DNA from: FEN-1297 sp964498065
GTDB lineage: Bacteria; Bacteroidota; Ignavibacteria; Ignavibacteriales; Ignavibacteriaceae
Assembly: GCA_964498065.1 (NCBI GenBank)
Contig: CAZCFZ010000019.1
Span: forward strand, 1-64,000
DNA: 64,000 bases
Reading direction: 5' to 3'
The notes under the pieces are model-generated. The model worked only from the letters and a program-made list of their open reading frames with translations, had not been told where the DNA came from and did not search any database. Positions 34,977 to 42,683 of this stretch are shown piece after piece. The position numbers and the translations under genes are program-made. The first letter of the stretch is position 1, and each line of letters begins with the position of its first letter.

Positions 34977-35562
34977 GTTTAATAATATTTTTAATCAGAT
35001 TTCGATTGTGATAAAGATAAGTAATTCCTGAATGAAAAGTAATTAAAGTAACAAAAAGCATAAAGTAATAAATAAAATTCGCATTCATCAATATATTGAA
35101 AATCTTTTCATTTCCCGAATATATTTGAATAGTATTTTCACCAACATAGACAATTAACAAGTAATAAAGGAAAAGCATCTGTATGAAAGTTTTCCATTTT
35201 GCATAATAACTTGTAGAAAAAGAATAGCCTTTATAGTCCGCATAAGTACGTAATCCGGTTATGGCAAAATCCCTAATAATAATTATGCTTACCATCCAAA
35301 GAGGAATTATTTTTACAATCACAAAGCCAATAAATGCCGCCGATGTTAAGATTTTATCGGCAAGCGGATCCCAAAATTTTCCCCAGTTTGTAATATAATT
35401 AAATTTTCTAGCCAGCCAGCCGTCATACCAGTCTGTTAAGGCTGCAATTATATATATGATTATAGATATCTGTTTTAACAACGGATCCGGCGCTAAGAAT
35501 AGTACCAAAAAAATAGGTGATAAAATAATCCTTAAAACGGTTAATTGATTTGGAAGAACCAT
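34966..35562 (-). CDS. pgsA: CDP-diacylglycerol-glycerol-3-phosphate 3-phosphatidyltransferase
   Basis: This 198-residue CDP-alcohol phosphatidyltransferase shows the complete motif D-G-x2-A-R-x8-G-x3-D-x3-D: DGWLARK, then GKFWDPLAD. It starts LPNQLTVLRIILSPIFLVLF and has about five membrane helices. It makes phosphatidylglycerol phosphate for pgpA, whose start it overlaps. It begins 19 bases after the DUF971 gene. Another CDP-alcohol transferase is unlikely given the neighbouring pgpA. Confidence 0.93.
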   Translation of the reverse strand: MVLPNQLTVLRIILSPIFLVLFLAPDPLLKQISIIIYIIAALTDWYDGWLARKFNYITNWGKFWDPLADKILTSAAFIGFVIVKIIPLWMVSIIIIRDFAITGLRTYADYKGYSFSTSYYAKWKTFIQMLFLYYLLIVYVGENTIQIYSGNEKIFNILMNANFIYYFMLFVTLITFHSGITYLYHNRNLIKNIIKREN

Positions 35563-35580
35563 AAATTATATGCTTGATGT

Positions 35581-35874
35581 TTAATTATTTGCCAGAAATT
35601 CCAAATAAGTGAACTCATAAATTCCCGTATTATGACCATCTTTCCAAGTAATTCCGACCGCATAATTACCGATAATATTAAGATCTTTTATCAATAACTG
35701 ATCGGATGTGTATAACGGGATATATGTATCGCTTTGATTTTCTCTGTATTCAACACAAGTAGCGCACGGACAAAGTCTTCTAAGCCTGCTCAAATTAATT
35801 ATATTTACAGAGTGATCCTCCCATTTAATCATTAAGTCCGTATTATTTAGAACCTTAATCTGGACCGGTTTCAT
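35581..35874 (-). CDS. DUF971 protein
   Basis: This 97-residue protein matches the DUF971 (gamma-butyrobetaine hydroxylase N-terminal-like) domain: VLNNTDLMIKWEDHSVNIINLSRLRRLCPCATCVEY, then YAVGITWKDGHNTGIYEFTYLEFL. The CPCATC cluster and a His suggest zinc or iron-sulfur binding. Stand-alone members of this domain often accompany Mrp/ApbC-type or housekeeping genes, and their role is not settled. It abuts purC with no spacer. Confidence 0.88.
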   Translation of the reverse strand: MKPVQIKVLNNTDLMIKWEDHSVNIINLSRLRRLCPCATCVEYRENQSDTYIPLYTSDQLLIKDLNIIGNYAVGITWKDGHNTGIYEFTYLEFLANN

Positions 35875-36771
35875 TTAAATTATTTTTTCTCCGGTCAATT
35901 TAAATAAGACTTCCAAATATTTTTCACTCGTCTTTTCTATTATGTCCTCCGGTAAATGCGGAGGTGGCGGCTGCTTATTAAAATTAATTGAGAGCAAATA
36001 ATCTCTTACAAACTGTTTATCATAACTTTCCTGAGTTCTTCCCTTTTCATATTTATCTTTAGGCCAAAATCTGGAAGAATCCGGTGTTAATAATTCGTCA
36101 ACAAGAATTACTTCATTCTTATAAAACCCGAACTCCATTTTTGTATCTGCAATAATTATCCCTTTATTCAGCGCAAAATCAGAAGCTGATTTATAAACAC
36201 CTATTGTTGCCTTACTTATTTTATTTACGGTTTTACTATCGGTTATTTTTTCGGCTTCGTTTACTGAAATATTTTCGTCATGCAAACCTATCTCAGCTTT
36301 TGTTGAAGGTGTAAATAACGGCTCCGGAAATTGTTCGGACTCAACCAGGCCTTTGGGTAAACTGATTCCCGAAATTTTGCCGCTCTTTTTATAATCATTC
36401 CAGCCTGAACCGGTAATATATCCGCGAACGATACATTCTATCGGTATTACTTCGGCTTTCCTAACAAGCATTGATCTTCCTTTAAGATCTTCAGAATATT
36501 CCGAGCACTCTTTGGGAAAATCTTGAATGTTGGTACTGACTAAATGATTACTAATGATATTTTTTGAAAAATTAAACCAGAATTCGGATATTTTAGTGAG
36601 AACCTGGCCTTTATATGGAATACCTTGCGACATGATTACATCAAATGCAGAAAGCCTGTCTGTTGAAACTATTAAAAAATACTCACCTACGTCATAAATA
36701 TCTCTAACCTTCCCTCTTTTAACTAGTTTAAGATTTGGAAAATCTGTCTTCAGAACTATATTCGGTTTCAT
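35875..36771 (-). CDS. purC: phosphoribosylaminoimidazole-succinocarboxamide synthase
   Basis: This 298-residue SAICAR synthetase of purine biosynthesis ligates aspartate to CAIR with ATP. Signatures in order are VKRGKVRDIYDVG, LIVSTDRLSAFDVIMSQGIP, ECIVRGYITGSGWNDY, PLFTPSTKAEIGLHDENI, IIADTKMEFGFYKN and ELLTPDSSRFWP. It is the first gene of the housekeeping operon that runs through pgsA, pgpA, cinA, thpR, recA and recX. Upstream are 230 AT-rich bases that should hold the operon promoter. Confidence 0.96.
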   Translation of the reverse strand: MKPNIVLKTDFPNLKLVKRGKVRDIYDVGEYFLIVSTDRLSAFDVIMSQGIPYKGQVLTKISEFWFNFSKNIISNHLVSTNIQDFPKECSEYSEDLKGRSMLVRKAEVIPIECIVRGYITGSGWNDYKKSGKISGISLPKGLVESEQFPEPLFTPSTKAEIGLHDENISVNEAEKITDSKTVNKISKATIGVYKSASDFALNKGIIIADTKMEFGFYKNEVILVDELLTPDSSRFWPKDKYEKGRTQESYDKQFVRDYLLSINFNKQPPPPHLPEDIIEKTSEKYLEVLFKLTGEKII

Positions 36772-37001
36772 AATTTTAAGCTTTTATTTTATTGAAAAGT
36801 ATAGTTGTAAATATAAAGAGTGATAACTGTTAATTCAAAGAGTATAAAAAAAAATTAAGATAATATAGGATGGAAACCACAAATGATAATTTATTTTTGA
36901 ATATACAGAATAAGATTATTGAAATATCATTGACTTCTAATAACTCTAAAAACTATTATTTTAAACTTAAAATGAGACTTCTAAGTATCAAGTTGTCTTT
37001 C

Positions 37002-38339
37002 TTAAATATTTTCACAATTAGTAATCAAGTCTACGTTTGCAATATCGTTTAATTTCTGCAATATTGTATTGTCGGTAAAATCTTTCATTTCCATTGAAAA
37101 TTTGATCTGTTCGGATAAAGCTATCGGCTTTTCGGAAGATGAAGAATGTTTATTTATTATTTCCGCCATTTCTTCAGATGAATCGGTGAGCTCATTTAGA
37201 TGCGATATCTCGATTGTAACCAAACTTTTCTGTTGTATTATTTTTGATTTTTCATCATCTATTTTTTTAATTACACAGCTGGTAGTATTCCCGATAAGTT
37301 TAATAATTTTTTCAATATCTAATGTAGCGTTTCTTGTTCTGTCGGCTAACCTTTTCACTTCATCGGCAACTACTGCAAATCCGTTTCCATCTGAGCCGGC
37401 TCTTGCGGCTTCTATAGAAGCATTTAATGATAACATATTTATTTGAACGGTAATATCGTTTATTGTATCTACTATATCGGTCATTTTTTCAAAATCTTTA
37501 CCAAGGTTTTTTATCGAATCAAATACTTCTTCAATAAATGTCGTAATACTTCCAAAACTTTCAACGATTTTATTTATTACTTCCTTATTCTTCTGTACAT
37601 TGTTTAAAATATTCTTAGAAATACCGTTTGCGGTTTGGGCATATTTGGTATTCTCATGAAGAAAATCGGTTAAATTCTTCAATTGATCCATTATAGCGCT
37701 GTTCTCATTTTTCTGATCAGCGATAGTTTGTTTTAATTCTTTAGTCTTTGTTTCTATTTCACTTTTAATTCTGATGATAATTTCTTGATCGGCTTCAAAA
37801 TTATTTTGATGCGTTTCATCCGGATTATTAATTTTTTCTAATATTTCAGCAGGATTTTTAGGTAAGTTAACCGGATCATCTTTTTTACATGATTCATCAT
37901 TCAAATTTAAAAAATTCGACAGATTTAAAATTTCAAAATCAATTTCACTTAAAAATTCTGAAACTGATTTGATTAACCTATTTAAAGATTCCAAACTAAT
38001 ATTGTTTTTATTAACTTCATCAGTAAATCGAACACCGTAAGTTTTTAAACGTTTTATATTTGTGTATAATTCATCCCTAAGTGCCCCGACCTCACTTTCA
38101 TTAATATCGTAATCAATCCCGTTTTGCTGAATATCTTTAATAACAGAAAAACAAATTTGTTTCAATTTTCTGTTTTCCTCAAATAGAGAAGAAAATATTT
38201 TATCCGGTTCGGTTAAGGGGACTTTAGAAGAATTCAGTTTATTAAAATTATCAATTATTCTCTTTTTAACTTTTATTTGATAATCTAAATTTTTTAGGAT
38301 TATTATACCAGTTACAAATAATGTAAGTCCAAAGAACAA
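37002..38339 (-). CDS. methyl-accepting chemotaxis-type transducer, N-terminally interrupted
   Basis: The 445-residue frame begins at a TTG and has one transmembrane helix (about 2-18). A cytoplasmic linker with a heptad-rich segment follows. A chemoreceptor signalling hairpin lies near 290-340 (TVQINMLSLNASIEAARAGSDGNGFAVVADEVKRLADRTRNAT). No periplasmic or PAS sensor domain is visible. The same frame continues upstream for 26 codons through a single amber codon (38346-38348) to an ATG with a good ribosome-binding site, which would supply the first helix of a two-helix membrane anchor. The gene is therefore probably damaged, or starts inefficiently at TTG. No che gene lies nearby. Confidence 0.75.
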   Translation of the reverse strand: MFFGLTLFVTGIIILKNLDYQIKVKKRIIDNFNKLNSSKVPLTEPDKIFSSLFEENRKLKQICFSVIKDIQQNGIDYDINESEVGALRDELYTNIKRLKTYGVRFTDEVNKNNISLESLNRLIKSVSEFLSEIDFEILNLSNFLNLNDESCKKDDPVNLPKNPAEILEKINNPDETHQNNFEADQEIIIRIKSEIETKTKELKQTIADQKNENSAIMDQLKNLTDFLHENTKYAQTANGISKNILNNVQKNKEVINKIVESFGSITTFIEEVFDSIKNLGKDFEKMTDIVDTINDITVQINMLSLNASIEAARAGSDGNGFAVVADEVKRLADRTRNATLDIEKIIKLIGNTTSCVIKKIDDEKSKIIQQKSLVTIEISHLNELTDSSEEMAEIINKHSSSSEKPIALSEQIKFSMEMKDFTDNTILQKLNDIANVDLITNCENI

Positions 38340-38417
38340 TGTCAGCTATACATTATTAAAAAGTAATAATGATAGAATGCATCCCCCAAACGAAACGGAT
38401 AGTATATATTTATGCAT
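38340..38417 (-). other. upstream in-frame segment of the chemoreceptor gene, ending in an amber codon
   Basis: Read on the minus strand, ATG at 38417 is preceded by AAGGAT and encodes MHKYILSVSFGGCILSLLLF plus three residues before TAG. After the TAG the same frame runs straight into the receptor. The hydrophobic stretch would form the first of two N-terminal helices. It is either a nonsense mutation, a sequencing error or a leader peptide. Confidence 0.6.
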
Positions 38418-38460
38418 ATACAATCCTTAATTGAACTTTTAAAACACACTTTCTGAATTT

Positions 38461-38488
38461 AAAAATAGCCCGTACATTTTATCCGGGC
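38461..38488 (-). terminator. probable terminator after the STAS gene
   Basis: On the minus strand GCCCG and CGGGC pair around an 11-base loop and are followed by TATTTTTAAA. It lies between the STAS gene and the interrupted receptor gene. The surrounding 319-base interval contains no other supported feature. Confidence 0.55.
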
Positions 38489-38736
38489 CGGGAATATGAT
38501 TTTTAAGCCAATCTTTTAAGAAACCATTCCACTGAATAAGCGCATATAACTCCGTTTATTAAATTCTATAAATACTATCGAAGGCAATTATAATAAGTTT
38601 AATGCAAAGTGGTTATCCGGCTAATATTTAAATAGCAATTTCGAATAATCAGCATTAAAATAATCCGATAACACTTACTTATAAGAAGGAATTAAATTGA
38701 AATTAAAAATTAATTTGATGAGATAGCATGACAAGT

Positions 38737-39150
38737 TTAAATGCTGAAAAGGATTTTAGTTTCCGGTAATTCTTCAAGAATTTTTTCTTCCTTAAACGGT
38801 GTAACAAATACTTTTTTATAACTTTCAACCGCTTCATGATGCGAATAATATGTATCAAAAACACTAAGGGATTTTACAACATGGTTTTCCAAATTATACC
38901 CGTTTTTAGGTAGTACAATTTTTAAATTACCGCCTAAAATTATTAATTTTTTTAACGAAGAAATTAGAACACTTAAAAATACCGGATCAATATAAATACA
39001 TTCGGACAAATCAATTATAACTTTTTTAAATTCTTTTTCAATTTCCCAGTTCAAAACTTGTTTTAATCTTTCCGCTTCTAAAAAAGTGGCTCTTTTAAGC
39101 TTTATTTGAACTGAGAATATATCATCCCAATATTGTTTATTAAATTCCAT
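38737..39150 (-). CDS. STAS-domain protein lacking the usual phosphorylatable serine
   Basis: This 137-residue STAS domain of the anti-sigma-antagonist type shows KKVIIDLSECIYIDPVFLSVLISSLKKLIILGGNLKIV around residues 42-79. In SpoIIAA-like antagonists the loop reads D-S-S-G, with the phosphorylated Ser after the Asp. Here it reads D-P-V-F, so regulation by an anti-sigma kinase in the classical way is unlikely. The C-terminus (FKEEKILEELPETKILFSI) extends beyond the domain. It is a single gene whose 330-base upstream region carries tandem AGTAA palindromes. Confidence 0.8.
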   Translation of the reverse strand: MEFNKQYWDDIFSVQIKLKRATFLEAERLKQVLNWEIEKEFKKVIIDLSECIYIDPVFLSVLISSLKKLIILGGNLKIVLPKNGYNLENHVVKSLSVFDTYYSHHEAVESYKKVFVTPFKEEKILEELPETKILFSI

Positions 39151-39480
39151 AAAATATAAAAGAATTATAAAAGGTTTTTTTACTCTTAATTTGGCTCAAT
39201 TATTATACCATTTTAGCCTTCATTTTTTTTATAAAATGTTTATAATAAATCTGAATGTTAAAGAATTAGAGTAAATTTTACTCAACAAAAGAGTAAAAAT
39301 TACTTATTTATAACATACTAACAGCTAACAATCTTAACTAATTGAATATATCTATTTTCAAAAATATTTAATAAATTTTGCAACCTCGGTGTTAAATTCA
39401 GTGACCCGATGTATTAATAAGTAATGTACGAACTTAATATTAATTAACTCTAGGTTTAACAATGCTAAGGAACAGTTATA
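39151..39480. other. divergent intergenic region
   Basis: The stretch is AT-rich and separates the leftward STAS gene from the rightward methyltransferase gene. The only structured feature is the tandem palindrome pair annotated within it. Promoters for both genes must lie here, but no clear -35/-10 pair stands out. Confidence 0.5.
39270..39304. promoter_or_regulatory. tandem AGTAA-N3-TTACT operator-like palindromes, locus 2
   Basis: AGTAAATTTTACT (39270-39282) lies inside a perfect 15-base palindrome, GAGTAAATTTTACTC. AGTAAAAATTACT follows at 39292-39304, with centres 22 bases apart. Both fit the same half-site and spacing as the pair at 18261-18304. The helical phasing suggests adjacent dimers on one DNA face. 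The target may be the STAS gene, the methyltransferase gene, or both. Confidence 0.55.
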
Positions 39481-40248
39481 ATGGGGAAAAATGCTAATAA
39501 TCAGTTAACAAGATTTTCAAATAGAGTATCGAACTATATAAAATACCGTCCCAGATATCCTATAGACATTATCGATTTTCTAAAAAGCACATTAAATTTG
39601 AATACGTCCGATATTATAGCGGATATCGGCTCCGGAACAGGAATATTTTCGGAATTGTTCTTAAAAAACGGCAACACTGTATTTGGAATTGAACCTAACA
39701 AAGAAATGAGACATGCAGCGGAAGATATTTTAAAGAAATATGAAAATTTTCATAGTATTGGCGCAGCTGCAGAAAATACAACATTAGAAAATTCCGGTAT
39801 AGATTTTATAACATGTGCGCAATCATTCCATTGGTTCGACCGGGAACAAGTTCGAAAAGAATTTATTAGAATACTTAAAGAAAACGGATGGGTTATATTA
39901 ATCTGGAATTCCCGTGATGATGATGCTTCTGAATTTATGTTTTCATTTGAGAAATTTATTAACAAATTCTCCGTGGATTATCAGAATGTAAATCATAAAA
40001 ATATTGATAAGCATATTTTTGATTCATTCTTTAAAAAATATAACCTTAAAGTTTTTCACAATCATCAAGATCTTAATCTTGAAGGATTAAAAGGAAGATT
40101 GCTATCCGCATCGTATGTGCCGGCAGAAGAAGATCCGCGTTCAAAAATAATGATTAATGATCTTGAAAAATTATTTAAAAAATTCGAGGAGCATGGTGTT
40201 GTTAAAATGATTTATAATACCGAAATGTATTTTGGAAAATTATCTTAA
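39481..40248 (+). CDS. class I SAM-dependent methyltransferase
   Basis: This 255-residue Rossmann-fold methyltransferase has the motif I sequence IIADIGSGTGIFSELFLKNG (about 42-61), then FGIEPNKEMRHAAE (motif II). ITCAQSFHWFDREQVRKEF and LKENGWVILIWNSRD (motifs IV-V) follow. The HWF phrase is common in the UbiE/Coq5-like and trans-aconitate-methyltransferase-like group. The substrate is unknown and is probably a small molecule. A TAAGGAAC ribosome-binding site lies just upstream. No biosynthetic cluster surrounds it. Confidence 0.88.
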   Translation: MGKNANNQLTRFSNRVSNYIKYRPRYPIDIIDFLKSTLNLNTSDIIADIGSGTGIFSELFLKNGNTVFGIEPNKEMRHAAEDILKKYENFHSIGAAAENTTLENSGIDFITCAQSFHWFDREQVRKEFIRILKENGWVILIWNSRDDDASEFMFSFEKFINKFSVDYQNVNHKNIDKHIFDSFFKKYNLKVFHNHQDLNLEGLKGRLLSASYVPAEEDPRSKIMINDLEKLFKKFEEHGVVKMIYNTEMYFGKLS

Positions 40249-40343
40249 TATAAACTTCTGTTTCAAAATTAAATATTATTAAATGTTAAATACCTAATAA
40301 CATTTTTAAATTTTGTTAACTTTTTAAAGTTTACAAAAAGATT

Positions 40344-41765
40344 TTAATTTTGGTTTTTTAAATATGAATCAATAGCAGCAGCAGCTTTTCTTCCGGCGCC
40401 CATTGCTAAAATAACAGTTGCACCGCCGGTAACGATATCTCCTCCTGCAAAAACTCCTTTTTTGGAAGTTTCCATTGTTTCTTCATTAACCACTATATTT
40501 CCCCATTTGTTATACTGCAAATCGGGAGTTGTTTTTTGAATGATAGGATTTGAACCGTTGCCGATTGCAATTACAGCCATATCAATGTCAATTATATATT
40601 CGGAACCTTGAATCGGAACCGGTCTTCTTCTTCCGCTTGCATCCGGCTCACCTAATTCCATTTTCTGAAGCTTTACTCCTTTCAGCCATCCGTCTTTATC
40701 ACCAATAAATTCGACCGGATTTGAAAGGAAAATAAATTCTATCCCTTCTTCTTTGGCATGATGAATTTCCTCTTTTCTTGCCGGCATTTCTACATCCGAT
40801 CTGCGGTATATGATATATGCATTCTTTGCACCAAGTCTTTTAGAAGTACGAACTGCATCCATTGCAGTATTTCCACCTCCGAAAACAGCAATGTTCTTAT
40901 CTTTCACTTGAAAAACGGGTGTATCATAATCAGGGAACTTGTATGCTTTCATCAAATTCACACGTGTTAAAAATTCATTTGCAGAATAAACGCCATTTAA
41001 ATTCTCTCCCGTAATTTTAAGAAAATGAGGAAGGCCTGCACCAACAGCTATAAACAAAGCATCAAATCCGTTTTGCAGTAATTCATCAACAGTATCGGTG
41101 AAACCTATTACTGCGTTAGTCTGAAAATCAACACCTAGCTTTTTTAAAGAATCTACTTCTGCTTTTACTATTTCTTTAGGCAGCCTAAATTCGGGAATTC
41201 CATAAATTAAAACCCCGCCCAAACTATGCAAAGCTTCAAATACGGTAACATCATGACCCATTTGTATTAAATCTCCAGCACAACTTAATCCTGCAGGGCC
41301 GCTTCCAACTATTGCTACTTTTTTGCCTGTTTTTGATTTTAATTCAGGAGCTCTTATTCCAACATTCTCTCTTTCGAAATCAGCCACAAATCTTTCCAAT
41401 CTTCCAATTGCAACTGCTTCACCCTTTTTGCCAACAACGCATTTTGCTTCACATTGCTCTTCCTGCGGGCAGACTCTTCCGCATATAGCAGGCAGCATAT
41501 TATCTTCTTTAACTTTAGCTGCAGCCCCCAGATAATCGCCTTCAGCTACCAATGTTATGAAATCGCCGATCTTCACACCAACAGGGCATCCATCAACACA
41601 TGTCGGTTTTGGACACTGGATGCAGCGTAAAGCTTCCATCTTTGCCAACTCTTCCGTAAATCCCAAATTAACTTCATTAAAATTATTACGTCTTTGAATA
41701 CTATCTTGTTCCGGCATCTTTTGTCTCGGAATTTTCATCTTTTCTTTATTAGAAAGCTTCTGCAA
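40344..41765 (-). CDS. nfnB: NfnB-type NADPH oxidoreductase subunit (glutamate synthase small-subunit-like)
   Basis: This 473-residue flavoprotein has two N-terminal iron-sulfur cluster motifs (CIQCPKPTCVDGCP about 48-61, CGRVCPQEEQCEAKC about 94-108). An FAD site (KVAIVGSGPAGLSCAGDLI, about 147) and an NADPH site (IAVFGGGNTAMDAVRTSKRLGA, about 289) follow, then AVIAIGNGSNP and GVFAGGDIVTGGATVILAMGAGR. Databases often label it glutamate synthase GltA. The gene directly before it encodes an NfnA-like subunit, and no large glutamate synthase subunit is present. NfnAB, an electron-bifurcating NADH/ferredoxin:NADP transhydrogenase, is therefore the better reading. Confidence 0.85.
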   Translation of the reverse strand: MQKLSNKEKMKIPRQKMPEQDSIQRRNNFNEVNLGFTEELAKMEALRCIQCPKPTCVDGCPVGVKIGDFITLVAEGDYLGAAAKVKEDNMLPAICGRVCPQEEQCEAKCVVGKKGEAVAIGRLERFVADFERENVGIRAPELKSKTGKKVAIVGSGPAGLSCAGDLIQMGHDVTVFEALHSLGGVLIYGIPEFRLPKEIVKAEVDSLKKLGVDFQTNAVIGFTDTVDELLQNGFDALFIAVGAGLPHFLKITGENLNGVYSANEFLTRVNLMKAYKFPDYDTPVFQVKDKNIAVFGGGNTAMDAVRTSKRLGAKNAYIIYRRSDVEMPARKEEIHHAKEEGIEFIFLSNPVEFIGDKDGWLKGVKLQKMELGEPDASGRRRPVPIQGSEYIIDIDMAVIAIGNGSNPIIQKTTPDLQYNKWGNIVVNEETMETSKKGVFAGGDIVTGGATVILAMGAGRKAAAAIDSYLKNQN

Positions 41766-41811
41766 TTTATCTACTCCTGATTATTCTTAAGTTATAATTA
41801 TAAAAACAAAT

Positions 41812-42669
41812 TTATTCATTAGCTGATTTTAATATAGCTTCTTCAGAATGACAAGTATAGTTATTTAGAGCTGTTTGTTCATCACTCCGATAAGTTCTAT
41901 TCCTTCTCTCGAGAGTTTCAAAATCTACTTTGTGAGCATCGAATTCAGGACCATCTACACAAACGAAAACTGTCTTATTATCTACTATTGCCCTGCATCC
42001 TCCGCACATTCCGGTACCGTCAACCATAATCGGATTAAGACTAACTACTGTTTTTATTTTATGTTTCCTTGTCACTTCTGCTACTGCTTTCATCATCGGA
42101 ATAGGGCCGATTGCCAATACAAAATCAATTTTTCTTTTTGCATCTATTAATTCTTTTAACTTCTGAGTTACAAATCCATGATAACCATAACTCCCGTCAT
42201 CAGTCGTAATAAATACTTCATCACATACTTTTTTCATTTCATCTTCAAGTATAACATATTCCTTTGATCTTCCGCCTACAATGGAGATTGTATAATTACC
42301 TGCTTTTTTTAAAGCAACCGCTGTCGGATAAGCAATTGCAGTACCGACACCGCCTCCTATACTAACAGCTACCCCAAAATTCTCTATATGAGAAGGTTTA
42401 CCTAAAGGCCCGACAACATCCATTATGTAATCGCCCTCATTCATTTCATTTAATTGAGTAGTAGTTTTTCCTATACCTTGAACTATAATAGTGATTGAGC
42501 CTTCATCAAGATTCGAATCGGCAATAGTTAATGGAATTCGTTCACCGCTATCATTTAACCTGATTATAACAAATTGGCCCGCTTGCCTTTTCTTAGCTAT
42601 TTTCGGAGCATCTATTTTGAATTTTTTAACATTTGGTGCTATAAATTCAGCAGATAAAATTTTATACAT
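41812..42669 (-). CDS. nfnA: NfnA-type FAD/NAD-binding subunit (SudB/DHOD-like)
   Basis: The 285-residue protein has a ferredoxin-reductase-like fold: KKRQAGQFVIIRL, ERIPLTIADSNLDEGSI, MDVVGPLGKPS and SIGGGVGTAIAYPTAVALKK, then VLAIGPIPMMKAV. A [2Fe-2S] cysteine cluster, MCGGCRAIVDNKTVFVCVDGPEFD, lies around residues 220-243. This is the NfnA arrangement, where NADH reduces the FAD that bifurcates electrons to NADPH formation and ferredoxin. It lies 46 bases before nfnB and 14 bases after maeB. Confidence 0.87.
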   Translation of the reverse strand: MYKILSAEFIAPNVKKFKIDAPKIAKKRQAGQFVIIRLNDSGERIPLTIADSNLDEGSITIIVQGIGKTTTQLNEMNEGDYIMDVVGPLGKPSHIENFGVAVSIGGGVGTAIAYPTAVALKKAGNYTISIVGGRSKEYVILEDEMKKVCDEVFITTDDGSYGYHGFVTQKLKELIDAKRKIDFVLAIGPIPMMKAVAEVTRKHKIKTVVSLNPIMVDGTGMCGGCRAIVDNKTVFVCVDGPEFDAHKVDFETLERRNRTYRSDEQTALNNYTCHSEEAILKSANE

Positions 42670-42683
42670 ATTCCTACCGTATT

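Noticed and set aside
36870..37052. A 60-codon frame on the plus strand downstream of the chemoreceptor-like gene.
   Set aside because: It overlaps the end of the receptor gene on the other strand and has a low-complexity Asn/Lys/Leu product with no family resemblance.
40344..41765. Reading the NfnB-like gene as the small subunit of glutamate synthase.
   Set aside because: No large subunit gene is present and the neighbouring gene is a typical NfnA, so the transhydrogenase reading is preferred.
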